This document shows positions 13,180 through 23,992 of a stretch of 64,000 nt of DNA, piece after piece. The stretch covers positions 1,674,001 through 1,738,000 of the forward strand of contig JAWZSP010000004.1 of the NCBI GenBank assembly GCA_034401135.1, given 5' to 3'. Numbering within the stretch: the first letter of the stretch is position 1; each line of letters starts with the position of its first letter. The notes below the pieces were generated by a model. It worked only from the letters and a program-made list of their open reading frames with translations, searched no databases and was not told where the DNA came from. The stretch is from Volutella citrinella (taxonomy: Eukaryota; Ascomycota; Sordariomycetes; Hypocreales; Nectriaceae). A program made the position numbers and the translations under genes.

Positions 13180-13559
13180 GGCTCTTGGTCTCTCTGCTCC
13201 CAACGCAGAGGCTTTGATGTACAGATTTACACTTGGACCATGGTGAGAAGGGCCTGGTGTTTGGTCGAGTCTTGAATCGCCGAGCTGCTTGTTCCCACTC
13301 AACTAATTGCCAGGCTGTGTCGTCGGATCACAATTTGAATGCATATGTTGGTGTTGGCTGGCCCCGTTTTGGGCCTAGTTGGGCCCCGTTTTCTGGCCCG
13401 CGGAACATGTATCGGAAGTACCTGCACAAGGGACCACAGGTATCTCGCACAGTACTATGAACTCAGCGACAATACCGAGATGCGCCCGCGGCCTGGCTCT
13501 CGCATAAGGATGAATATGAGCCTAGATGATGAGCAAGCGCTGCCTATAACGGGTTCACA

Positions 13560-13685
13560 GAGGTATTTAAGGCCTAGCTATTCCAGTAAGCTAATGGCAG
13601 TATATTATAATATATAGTCTATCCTCTTTTTATTTAGTAATTTAGTTTAATAATATAGTTTAATATTATATTTATAGTATGGCAC
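13560..13685. repeat. AT-rich block, possible transposon relic
   Basis: About 125 bp made almost entirely of A and T, with TATATTATAATATATAG-like strings, stand out sharply from the GC-rich surroundings. Such islands in filamentous ascomycetes are often the remains of transposons mutated by RIP. No terminal repeats or coding remnant are visible here, so the origin is inference. Confidence 0.4.
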
Positions 13686-14267
13686 TTGCACGTCCCCGTG
13701 CGGCAACCTTCGCGCGTCCACAGACCAGCGAAGCGTCTGCAGTGCAGGACGACGCGGGCCGACACGTAGGAAAGCTCCAAACTTACGCCACCATTCACAA
13801 CATGGATGTGTCTAGGGTCGCTGGTCCATCAAAGTGGACTTTGCAAGAGGATAACATACTCAGAGAATAGCAATGTCCGAGAAAATTACTATCTCGCACT
13901 GAAACCATTTTGCGCTCAGTTTTGGGAAAAATTCGGATACGATCGCACGCGAAAGACACTCCAAGAACAGCGACGCAAGCAGAACCCGGCCAATGCAGAA
14001 AATGAATATCTGATACTGTATGAGGTCTACTCTAACAAAGATATGTCTCAGCCAGAGCATCAGCATCGGATCAATTATTGTCTTCTCTTGAGGGGCTTTC
14101 GTCAAATGATGGGCACCGACTTATATGATACAAGGCTTGGTGGATGTAAATCGATTCCAGCCCGCGATGAAACGATGATACTCGCACACAGGATGCATCA
14201 CAACCCACGACGCATGCACGGAAGGGAAGGAGGCAGGTATCTAAGCAGCTGGCAGTTGTATTTTTAG
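13679..14267 (+). pseudogene. Orphan frame with a break, possibly Myb/SANT-like
   Basis: A first frame (13679–13867) ends in KWTLQEDNILRE and stop. A second, shifted frame (to 14267) carries a coding-like helical stretch, ALKPFCAQFWEKFGYDRTRK. The W...ED..L pattern followed by a W and an RT motif is faintly like a fungal SANT/Myb DNA-binding module, but the two halves are out of frame and I found no intron that cleanly joins them. I record it as a broken or lineage-specific gene and do not assign a function. Confidence 0.3.
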
Positions 14268-14403
14268 GTATAGCCTACCAGTGAGAGATCCATGTCTATT
14301 CTCCAAATGCGCACCCAGTTCCTCGGTCTCCAAATTGCTTCAGCAGCCAACAGGCTTTACGCACGATCCAAGTCGAGTCCCGGGTGACTCCTCTCTCGCG
14401 CAA

Positions 14404-17123
14404 TCAAACGGCGCGCTGGATCATGGCCTCACGGTCAGGGCCAGTGCCGATGTACTTGATCTACTCGAAATTAGCCATTGTGCTGCTGAGTCAGTATGCG
14501 CAACTTACCTTGACTCCGACAAAGTTCTCGATGTACTGCTCGCGGTCAGCGTCACTGCTCTTTGTGCTAGCTCAGGCGGATATGCTCACCTCAACATAAT
14601 CGCGGGCCGCCTTGGGGAGATCGAAGTAGGTCCTCGCGTTGGTGGTCGGCTTCTTCCAGCCGGGCATCTCGTGGTAGACGACCTCAGCTCGCTCCAGGAT
14701 GTCAAGATCCGCAGGGTAAGAGTCCAGTTCCTGTCCGAAAGGTTAGCGTATCTACATCTATGACGACCGTCGCCATCACTGACCTCTCCGTCGATCTTGT
14801 AGGCGATGGCCACCTTGATCGTTTCGAAAGTATCCAAAACGTCGAGCTGCAAGATGTTAGGGGATTCTGGTGCGTGTCACAGGCACGCCATGGGCAGTAT
14901 CTACCTTGGTGAGATTCAGGCTGGAATAAAAGTTGATCGAATTGCTGTAGTTGACTACAACAAGGTCTGTGGGTTCTTGTCAGTTCCACTCTCTCCTACA
15001 CTACTGCTCAAAGGTTTGAGGTTGTGCGTACCGAGCCTGAAGACGGTCAGTAAATTTGTCAGTAGCTGAGAGCCATGATTAAAACTCACCATCCACATCG
15101 TCGTCTGCGGCCAGTCGACGTTCCCTGAATCTTTGTCAGCGGTAGGAACTTGAAACTTCAAGTACGTGTGTGTCCTCACCCATTCTCGTCCAATCTCCTG
15201 GAGCTGGGTGCCAATCCTGAGGTTGTCAATACGGCTTCGCAGTGGCTTCAAGATGGAAATTTACACGTACTCTTCGGTATCTTCGGTCTTGAAGGCGCCA
15301 GCTCCGACACGGGTGGTGTCTGTTGCCAGTTAGCCATGAATCACGGACTTGGAGCAATCGACATACAAGCCTTGACCACTCCAATCGTCTCCGTGATGTT
15401 CTTGGGGTTCAGGGTAAGTCCGCCAATGATACCAGCAAGCGTGGTACTTGAGGAAGTCACGTACTGTAGATGGCCATGAGCATTAGTGCGAAATAAGAGG
15501 CCAATTAGGCGAAGACTTACAGGGTAAGAGCCATAATCGACATCCAGCATCAGGGCCTGTTCAATTGGGAATAAGCACGAGCCCAGGTCCCAGAACCCTT
15601 TCCTTTACAGTCCTTGCGGGACTGGGAAAGAGGGCCGTGAGACCACGGGCACGGCGCTCGTTCCACCAATGAGTCAGTACTATCCGATTAACATCAGGAT
15701 AAAAACCTTACGTTTGCGCCTTCGATCACAATCTTCGTATCGCCCTGCTGAGCAGATCTCATGAAGGACACGCCGTCCACGACGTACTTCTTCAGCGTCT
15801 CCCTGTACTCGACGAAACGAGCAAGCTCGGCTTCGATGTCGTACTCGAACAGGTCTCCGTAGCGCTTTTGATAGCCATTGGCCAGGCGCCTGACCTTCTG
15901 CTCGAAGAGCTCGGGATTGAAGACGTCAGTCAATTTGATGCCAGTTCGCTAAGAAAGTTAGCGCAGTCCGCTCGCTTGCCATGGCTATCCCTTACCGCTC
16001 TGCTTGTCTGGTAGCAGGGACCAATGCCTACGGCGGACGTTACAACTCGTTACTTCAATATAGGGTCCTGAGGGCAATGTACCGCGTCGTGTTGTTCCGA
16101 TAGCCTTGTCTGGGGTAGGCTTTAGCTGCTGTTTCTCCACGACAATGTCGAGAACGATAGGACGAACCTCCAAGCTCTCTCTCCTCGAGACCATCCACTG
16201 CCATGTGCATGTCCAAGAGGACATTGACCCTGTCAGAAACAAGGATTCGATCATGGACCGCCTCTAGACCCTTGTCCGCGAGCTCTTGGAGCTCGCTGAA
16301 GAAAGTTGGGCTAGAAGACAGAATTAGCCTTCTTAGCATGTTCGATCGAGCGGCGCGAGCCAGGCGAGACATCAACAAGATGCCGAGTTATCTGAAGACT
16401 AACACGTGGAAAACGACTCCGGAGCCAATGAAGTTCATGCTATGGTGCTTGTCAGCCTCGCCGTTGCCAGCTTGAACGATGGTTATCCTGGGGAGGGGTC
16501 GTCATTTGGCGACTTCCCACCGCCGGTTTCCAGGTCCATACCATTTTGGGTTCATCAGCCCAGAGGGCAAGAGGTGGAAGCTGCCTCCGTGTTAGCAAAC
16601 CCCCAGTGCTTCCACCCATGCTGGTTCCTACCTATACGACACGCCGTTTACACTGGCAGGCCCATTAGCAACACATTATAGCATCAAAACGACGATAGAG
16701 ATATAAACGAACTGAATTTGGTGACCTGCATTACTTCCACCCTTTTTTTTTTTTAGCTAATTAGCAGATATTCCGGCGTATATTTGGTGTTTTGTGGTGT
16801 TGGGGGATGTAGGAAGTCGTTGGTGTTGTGGATATTGCCTGCGAGGTGACATACCGCGGCTCGGGCACAGAGTTGCGCGTCCCGGCACTGCCCATCAACC
16901 AATTTTCCCTTCTGAGTAAAGCAGTATCGTTAGCGATCGAAGTGTAATCGGCAATCGGCTGTGTCGGGTTCTTGTCGAGGACTCACGCCTTCGTCGCCTG
17001 TGAAGTCGTGGTCAGTATCATGAAGTTGGAACCGATATCGGCTGGGCGCGGGGGAGGGGACGTGTCCCGGGCCAGGGAGAGAGACATACCCCATTGGGAC
17101 CCGAGAATGACAGTGATTGTCAT
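14404..17123 (-). CDS. ade12: Adenylosuccinate synthetase, 22 exons
   Basis: This enzyme makes adenylosuccinate from IMP, aspartate and GTP, the first committed step to AMP. Exons on the minus strand: 17090–17123, 16987–16997, 16855–16911, 16713–16741, 16632–16652, 16542–16580, 16404–16439, 16168–16310, 16083–16109, 15996–16027, 15712–15948, 15521–15556, 15367–15463, 15271–15319, 15180–15216, 15090–15124, 15032–15036, 14905–14966, 14784–14846, 14590–14730, 14509–14535, 14404–14460. All 21 introns are GT–AG, 47–155 nt, and the sum is 1,275 nt (424 residues), the normal family length. GSQWGDEGKGK (residues 8–18) with catalytic Asp13, NAGH with His41, [30 protein letters not shown] and the C-terminal IGTGPDRE are all present. 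It therefore reads as functional despite extreme fragmentation. Asn37 and Thr42 of the usual GGNNAGHT are replaced (GGSNAGHQ). It may be an extra or acquired copy; see findings. Confidence 0.88.
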
Positions 17124-18684
17124 GTTGCGCTGAATCGAGATTGGCGGTCGTGGGTGTCGTCGTTGCGATTGCAGGGGAGAAGAAGAGGAAGAGGACACGA
17201 TCTAGCCGGACAAAGTTTGCAATTCGAGATGCGTCAGAGAGCAGCCGCGCGACGGCGGGGTACGTGCGCTAGCAGGACGACTGCCCCTCGTGCCCCTCAG
17301 CCCCTCATCCCGCCATTCTGGAGGTACCTTGCCACCAATTGTACTAGGAGCGGTACCGACGAGCGCTTGCATGCGGCACTTTTACATCGCATTGGCTTTT
17401 TTTTTGATGCCGAGCAGGGCCCAGTAAATTACGTCTTGCTCCCACGTCCCTGGCTGGGCGTCGTACATAGTAGCAGAATGGAGAGAATTGCCTGCCCAGA
17501 GGTTGTTTGGCTTGGTCGTGAGCTCTCTTGTGTGGTCCAGTGCGAATTAAGTATCCACGATCCTAACCACATGCCCCCCCTCCTCGCCACCGCGCCCGCG
17601 GCAAACGGCTGAAGGCCTCATTTGCTGTAGGATTGGTGGATGTTTGCGCGCATGGTCCTTATAGGACGCTACACCCCTTCCCGCGCGCGGGCGCACCCGC
17701 AGTGCAACGAATGGCTGATTGCTATCGACTGATGCTTCTGTGCCTGGTGGACCAGTTTACATCACGCGGACGCAACACTCTATTCCACTTTGCTACTCCT
17801 CCGGTGGGTTTGCCAAGTTCCTGTCACAGGCGGTTCCATTTCGAGTTCCATGGCAGTTCAATTGTCGATGTCCTCCGTTTGCACTGCGTGCGACCAGTCG
17901 ACAAGGCTGAGTCCGCTTACGACCGAACGTGATGGACTACGCCGCGCTTCCTAGCGCCGAGCGTCTGGATGCCTATGCTTGAGAAGCCTTTGATAGCAGT
18001 CCAATGTCCAGAATATCTCCATCCTGCAAAGAAATAACGTTAGATGCCATAGTCGGCATTGGGGGACGGAGCATACCTCGATCTTGATGAACATGCCGAC
18101 GACGGTTTCCGTCTCAGGGCCTGTGTGACGTTAATCTCAAAGTTGAGCGGTGAACAACGGCAGAAAGGCGTCAGCCTCGTGTGTGGCTTCATTTTATCCA
18201 CCCCACCTCCCGCGCACCCTTTGGAACCAATTGTCACATCAGCTTTATTAGATGGGGCGACATGGCTACTCCAATCTGTGCAGTTCCAGTTCAGAAATAG
18301 GGCTTGTATGTATACCAAATGTGTAACGGTTTTAAGTGGTGGAAGCCAGTTCAATATTGAATAGTGATCAACGTTTCTTGGCGCCACCCTCTGGTTGGAG
18401 CGAGGCCTGTCAACAGGCCATCTAGTCCGGCATTGGAGTTTTTATTTTGCGTCAACAGAAGCGATCTACAAGAAAAAAGGTTCATGCAGTGAGGCGAGAA
18501 GTAGACTGAGAAAATATTTCTTTATATCTTTACGTCGGCTAAGCTAGTATGGTCTACGGTACGAACAGTGTGTGAAGCCTGAATCGAGTCATTGCCCATT
18601 CCTTGTCCGAAACCTACCTAGTCGACTGAATAATGTACGGAGTATACTGCAAGGATATAGTTAGCCTTGGGTTGTTGGGTCATC
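17124..18684. other. Island right part without an intact gene
   Basis: This is mostly non-coding. The only coding-like trace is a short two-exon remnant on the minus strand near 17973–18127. Part of 18440–18660 is less GC-rich. Open frames at 17094–17932 on the plus strand lack domain similarity and overlap the leader of the minus-strand gene. Confidence 0.5.
17973..18127 (-). pseudogene. Two-exon C-terminal remnant of an unknown gene
   Basis: On the minus strand an AG acceptor (ACACAG) precedes an open stretch reading PETETVVGMFIKIE. A 53-nt GT–AG intron (18024–18076) follows, then DGDILDIGLLSKASQA and a stop. Frame and splice signals agree, so this looks like the last two exons of a protein-coding gene. 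I could not find upstream exons with convincing coding character, so the gene is either truncated or has long unrecognised introns. I do not recognise the family. Confidence 0.35.
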
Positions 18685-19065
18685 TCACGGAAGAGCCCCA
18701 GTGTCTCTCTTCTCTCTGGTGACCTCGAGGAAGAGGCGGTTCTTGGTCGCAAGATCGTCAGAGCCGCCATAGTCCTTGAACACTGTATCCATGTCCTCGA
18801 GCGACTTCCCGTTGGTCTCGGGGACGAAGTAGATGTCCAGGCAGCCGAGAGCAAGCAAAAGGCTGCAAAGAAGACGTAAGCGCCGAAGCTGATGTTTTGG
18901 ACAAGGGGCGGAGTGATTAATCCTTGGGCGTACGTTAGCTTGGGGGGAAGGCTTACAATGATGAAGTTGTTGATCCATCTAGCAGAGAGGATGAGTTAGC
19001 GAGGGGAGATACAAAAAAAAATACAAGACTGCGACACGTACTCGAGCAGGTGGAAATGGCGACTT
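18685..19065 (-). pseudogene. Truncated, frameshifted MFS sugar transporter (3' end only)
   Basis: The minus strand carries the C-terminal signature of a fungal hexose transporter: VAISTCS, WINNFII, GLITPPLVQN, FGAYVFFAAFCLLS and then VPETNGKSLEDMDTVFKD. Only this last part, about 100 of the roughly 520 residues usual for the family, is present; nothing transporter-like lies upstream of about 19065. The reading frame shifts by one base between the FGAYVFF helix and the VPET motif, and joins near WINNFII are also out of phase. The remnant cannot make a transporter. Its 5' breakpoint lies next to a TACTAGTA-rich patch. Confidence 0.75.
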
Positions 19066-19084
19066 CTTTCATAACACACTGGAA

Positions 19085-19150
19085 GTGTTACTGCTAACTA
19101 CTAGTACGCACTACTCGTGGTAATCAGTATGAGTAGGTACTACTACTAAA
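19085..19150. repeat. ACTAGTA / TACTACTA-rich patch at transporter breakpoint
   Basis: Several ACTAGTA, CTACTCG and GTAGGTACTACTACT units lie directly beyond the truncated end of the sugar-transporter relic. It belongs to the dispersed intergenic motif family described in the findings. Confidence 0.45.
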
Positions 19151-19424
19151 GCACTTACGAGACAAATACGCAAGGACGTAGTTAATCTACCCCTCTCTGT
19201 CATGGAACTGACAGGTATTGAAAGAATCACACTGAATGCTGTCCAAAGCATCATGTGTGTGTTTAAATAGTTTCATTGCGCCATTAGGCTCTATTTTCAG
19301 AGACGCGCCCTACCAACCACTCCTTCCTCTACCTGATACCTTAAGCCTTGCATGTTCTGAAGACCGACTAGATTCACATTTGTGCTATAACTCAAACCTC
19401 CAAAGTCGCAAGTTTTGTCTCCAT

Positions 19425-21136
19425 TTACTCAATCAGGTAGTTCTCGGCATGTGACTTGACCTCCTTTGAGTAAGTGACCTCCTCATTCTCCTCAATAAGT
19501 GACGCAGAAACGACCTGTACTACTGTTAGTGAGGGTGACTACGGCCCGGTTTGGAGGTGGCCAACTTACATCAACATCAATGTACGGCGTTGACTTGATG
19601 AACCGCACAGTCATCGGGAAGAAGTCGTTCTCATCACTGGATTCAGCCTCGAATTCGAAAGAGCCGCTGGGGTTCTCATCGTCAACGTTGCCGATGGTCC
19701 ACTCCAGGGCGTCTCCAGAAACGTCGTAAGTGGTGTCGAAGCTAGAGACGGCGGGTTCGCTGCCAGAGTATGGGATAACGACGCTGACATCCTTCAGGGA
19801 ATCACCGCCGGTAAGCTCATACTCGACAGTCATGGTGTACTTGCTGCCTTCTCGGTTGATCCAGACAGTGAAGGTGATGGGGCATGCACTGGTGTCATCC
19901 ACCTTGGGGGTTGCCCTCCATCGCAGGACGCCCACGGCGTTGTTCACTGGGAAGCCTCGGCTGGTGTTGCTCATCTGGATGACCTTTGATCCGTTGAAAA
20001 GGTTGCGGTCCACGTTGGGGTGGGTTCGGAACTGTGCCCCATGAGTAGCAACAGCTCGGAGGCCTAGCTTGAGCTTGGTCAAGCTGGGATCTGAGATACG
20101 GAGCGTAAGGTCGCCGCTGACAGCCAGTGAGGAGACAGCGCCCTCGCGGGTCAGCTTGGCAGAGATAGATTCGGAGATGGCGATGTGGATGGCGTCGCGG
20201 TCCAGAGTGGACGAGATACGAGGCTCGGCGGGCTCGACGTGCTGGGCGGCGGCAGGCGCAACAAGAGGAGTGTCGTCGATCTCGTTGCCCATGTCGCCTC
20301 GTACCCTTTCGAACATGTCCGTGGTCTTTGACTTCTTGCCCAGCTGCATACCTTTCGCCTTAAATGGGGTGGACCTGTACCATGTCAGCTGGCCATTCGC
20401 GGGAACAGCGACAGCAAAAGGGCATACTTATTGAACGTCTTGTTCTTCTCAGCCTCGTACGAGTCGTAGGTGCTGGGGGCACTTGATTGTGTAGGTGGGG
20501 TGTAGGTAGGATAGGCAGGAGTTCGGGGCATACCGCCACCACGGCTGCCAGTTCGAGCGGCATCCTTGCGCTGCATCTCCAGCTGCTTCGCCTTTCGTTT
20601 CCGCTCCTCGGTCGCTTCCAATTCTTTGTTCTAAGGGGCGTGTTAGCATTGTCGGCGCGGATAGGTTGGTCGGGGCTGCTTACCCGGGCGATGATCTCCT
20701 GGATGCGCTCCTCGTGGCTTTCCATCTCGAGGAAGGTCTTGATCTGGCTGAGGCTCAGGTTCTCGCGGTAACCCAGTGTCACGAGCTCATCAAAGGCACT
20801 GAGAAGGTCGTAGGCATTGCTAAGGATTTCACGCTCGTCCAGGCCCTTGCAGATGCTGCTGACAACCTGGGCGAACAGGTGCAGGGAGTCGATGTCCTGG
20901 AGGATGTTGGACTGGCGGTTGGTGATGAGCACCATGTAGAGCTCGTCCAGGGGTTGGTAGACAAAGCGAACATTGTCCTGCTCCACGGTCGTATGCTGGG
21001 TGCCGCTGTCGGCGAGCTTGGGGAACGAGGCAAGCAGAGCTTCGATGCGCGATCGTGGCATATCGACAAACTGTCTCGAGAGGACAGCTTTCCCTCCGCG
21101 GGTGCAGATCGAAGCCGCGAGGATGACCTGGACCAT
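19425..21136 (-). CDS. RET2: Coatomer subunit delta (delta-COP)
   Basis: Four exons (20684–21136, 20428–20630, 19570–20374, 19425–19514) give 516 residues, close to the usual ~510. The N-terminal longin-like domain starts LAASICTRGGKAVLSRQF. A charged coiled stretch, NKELEATEERKRKAKQLEMQR, and a Pro/Ser linker follow, then MQLGKKSKTTDMFERV and the mu-homology domain, ending NYLIE. Delta-COP joins beta-COP in the adaptor-like half of the COPI coat, which drives Golgi-to-ER retrieval. The start is uncertain: the ATG at 21136 gives MVQVILAAS, but CAG just before the Val codon could be an acceptor for an upstream first exon carrying only Met. The gene is transcribed divergently from the acidic protein, with 746 bp between starts. 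Confidence 0.93.
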
Positions 21137-21882
21137 GTCAGCTGAGGGGACGGACAATGTCCCAAGACTAAACGGATGCGCACCATCTTGGTAGGCTAAT
21201 TCGAGCGGACTCTGGTGTTGCGAGGAGATTGAGATGGTGCGTTGCGATGCCGGGTTCAAACGTCCGGTCTCCAGGAGCTGGCGAGTGCGGGCCAATATTC
21301 CAGGTGAGGTGTGTGAATGGCGGGACATCCAACTGGCGGTCGGTACGTACCTCCTGAACTCCTGGATCTGCCACCTGGTGCAATCTCCTGCGCTAGTCCA
21401 TTTATGGTAAGGTCACTAGGCTTGCTAGGCCACCACTCTTGCTTTCAGCCTTTCCCAGGTCTACCTTACGCCTCGGGCACATCTCTAACCTCCATCAAAG
21501 AACTTCTATCAAGCCCTTTCCTTTGAACCCCTACCCACCCGGGAATCGACAAGTCTTGTCACATTGTCTCCCCCGATAAAGCTGCAGCTGCAGTGTTAGC
21601 CTTTGGATGCCTTGATAGCCGGACCAAATGTCGCGCGTCCCCGAATACTCTCCCTTGAGCTGCCTACACGAGTTTCGAACAAAGGGTTGATCGTCTCTGG
21701 CATCTCGCCAACAGAATCAACGCCCCTATCTACGACACACAGCGCTGAAGGATACTAACTACCAGCACGACTGGCGTATCTTCTCGCCCCTCCCGCCACA
21801 TCCATATTCGATATACACCCCAGTTTGTTGGTAACCCATACGCGTGAATCGGATCGCATTCAAGAAAAGGTTGCGTGGAACG
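21137..21882. promoter_or_regulatory. Divergent promoter region, delta-COP / DUF2420 gene
   Basis: The 746 bp between two head-to-head genes holds no further gene. No TATA element stands out. Confidence 0.45.
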
Positions 21883-23992
21883 ATGGAGATCGAGACGGAT
21901 AGGCCGCTTGAAATGGATGGCCAAGTAGGAGAAAACGACTTGATTGATTTTGACACCGATATGGTCGACCACCCCGAACAACCATCGACGCAGGAACATG
22001 TTGAGAACCAGACTGAGCACGTCTCATCTTTTGGAACAAGCGCCGACGCCGACGTCGAGAGAATCGACGACCCTCCCCATGGGGTCTATAACGAAGACGG
22101 TCTTGATGAAAATACGCTAGGCGAAGCCTTGAACCAAGATGACCATATCTCGACCTTCCTCGACGACGGGGCGGACGACGGCGGAGCAGCACCAGCCAAC
22201 CCCACTGACCAGGAAGAAGACTATGTTGAAATCGCCCACGATTTGGAAGAACCTACGATACCTGAAGATGACCTCTCGGCATCGGCACACGAGATCGACT
22301 ATAATCTAGAGGACTTGGCTGAACCGCCCCAGTCGGAACACACCCCTGGTGAAGGACATGGGGCCCCAGAGAATACAGAGTTGGAGCAGGGTGATGAAAA
22401 TGCAGCTAGTGCTGGAAATATCGAACGCGCGGAACCTGATGAAATCACTTGGGAAGAAGAAGAAGAAGTTCCTGGGGACGATGACCATACTGGGGTTGAT
22501 TCGAATGCAGCTTCGTCCCACGCCGACAATTCCGCTGCCGATGAAGGCGATCCGTCGGCGGAAGCCTACGAAAATTTTGAAGTAGGCGAGGAAGATCAAG
22601 CTGGTATACTAGACCAGAATGCTGTATCGCTGCAAGATGAGGACGTAAGACCGGGGGATGGCGATGGCAGCGATGCTGACGACGGGACTGATCTAACCGG
22701 CGACGTGAATGATTCAGAGCATTTGGAACCTTCTATTGCGGCTCAAGAGTCCGCTGAAGGTTCAGAACCTGAATTTCCTGCCATCACCGTCTGCTACAAG
22801 GGAGACGAATTTCCTTTGTGCTCGAATGGTACAGATTGTTTCTTCACGGAAATCACTATTCTTGACGAGTCTATTGGGAAATTGCTGCAAGCCTTCCGAC
22901 AAGAGCTGTCTAATGAAATTGCTCATGAGGATGAGTTGATCTTTCAGATCGACGAACTCGGCCTTGAGTTTGCGGAGGTACGTTGCGAATCCAGTTCACT
23001 TGGTCAACAACAACTGACAAAAGCTTTTAGTCTACTTTGGTCGAGTCGCTTGCCAGCATCACCCTGAACCAGATACTCGAAGTTTTTGACCTACTCGTGA
23101 AGAACCAGGACCCAGACGGCTCCCGTGTTTTGTATACGTATTTGTTCACTAAGCCTAACACGACAAGGCGGTTTGAATCTCTCATGGAGAGTGCCACACT
23201 TGGCAAAAGTCTCGAGGAAGTCATTCATATTTTTGCGGCCCCGGTTCCGCCTGGGACCAGATTGTTGGAATCCCTAACCGCCGATGGAGAGCTCGATGAC
23301 GTGCTCGAGGGATATAATAGCCTGGATGATGAGGCCAGAGAGGAGTTGGAGCGTGAAGAGACAGATCACGTCATTGCAGATTTCACCAACGACACAGTGG
23401 CCTCTCCCAACCACGGCGACGGCGATGGCAACGGCGACGACCAGGATGACGCCAACCATGCCGTTGATTCATATGACGACGAGGACGTTTCGCATGAAGA
23501 TATCGATGCGGCCATCCATGAAGCATCTGAAGTTGATTCCAAACCATTCGAGAGCCCAAGTTTGGAGGAGACGGCGGATGTGGATGTGGATTTGGAGGCG
23601 ACTGAGTTTGAGGAGGCTGCACCCCTAGGCGAGGAGGCGGATGATGTAGGTGATATGGAGCCCGCCTACTCAAGCGCGACCTCGACCCTCCGGGATGATG
23701 ATGAAGCCGGTTCCGCACAGATTAACTCCACACAAGCCGCTACGGAACTTCAGACTGCCGACATTGCCCAGCCAGGTGATGACGATGCCGATGCCTTGGC
23801 AGAGATCGACTGGAGAGAAGACCCTGACGAGGATCATAAACATTTGGATAGCTCGTCCGTCGGTGGTAAACGTGCTCGGGAGGAAGACGATGAGCTTGGG
23901 GTCGAAGACGAGAAAGGTACGAACCTAGAACCACAACTAAATTACCCCTGTGTGCTAACTTTGATGTAGAAGCCAAGCGAATTCGGCCATGA
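21883..23992 (+). CDS. Acidic fungal protein with DUF2420-type domain
   Basis: Three exons (21883–22977, 23031–23916, 23970–23992; introns of 53 nt each) encode 667 residues. The first ~300 residues are strongly acidic, with many Asp/Glu/Ala/Ser and almost no Lys. A compact domain follows at about residues 300–460: FPAITVCYKGDEFPLCS, LDESIGKLLQAFRQEL, EDELIFQIDELGLEF, LYTYLFTKPNTTRRFESL. This matches my memory of the fungal DUF2420 family. A second acidic region is followed by a basic end, GGKRARE...EAKRIRP, a plausible nuclear localisation signal. The last exon adds only 7 codons. No enzyme motif is visible, and function is unknown. The family name comes from recognition of the domain pattern, not a search. 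Confidence 0.8.

Larger units (their letters stand above)
13180..14403. other. Island left part: AT-rich relic and orphan frame
   Basis: Between the Apc4 start and the end of the adenylosuccinate synthetase gene lies a short promoter-like part (13180–13480), an AT-rich block (13560–13685) and a broken orphan frame (13679–14267). I see no intact gene. Confidence 0.5.

Noticed and set aside
14281..14763. 160-codon plus-strand frame
   Set aside because: It overlaps several proven exons and introns of the minus-strand synthetase in antisense.
14404..17123. Reading the synthetase as a decayed pseudogene
   Set aside because: At first sight the gene looks shattered into frame-shifted scraps, but GT–AG introns restore every phase and the full-length protein with catalytic residues.
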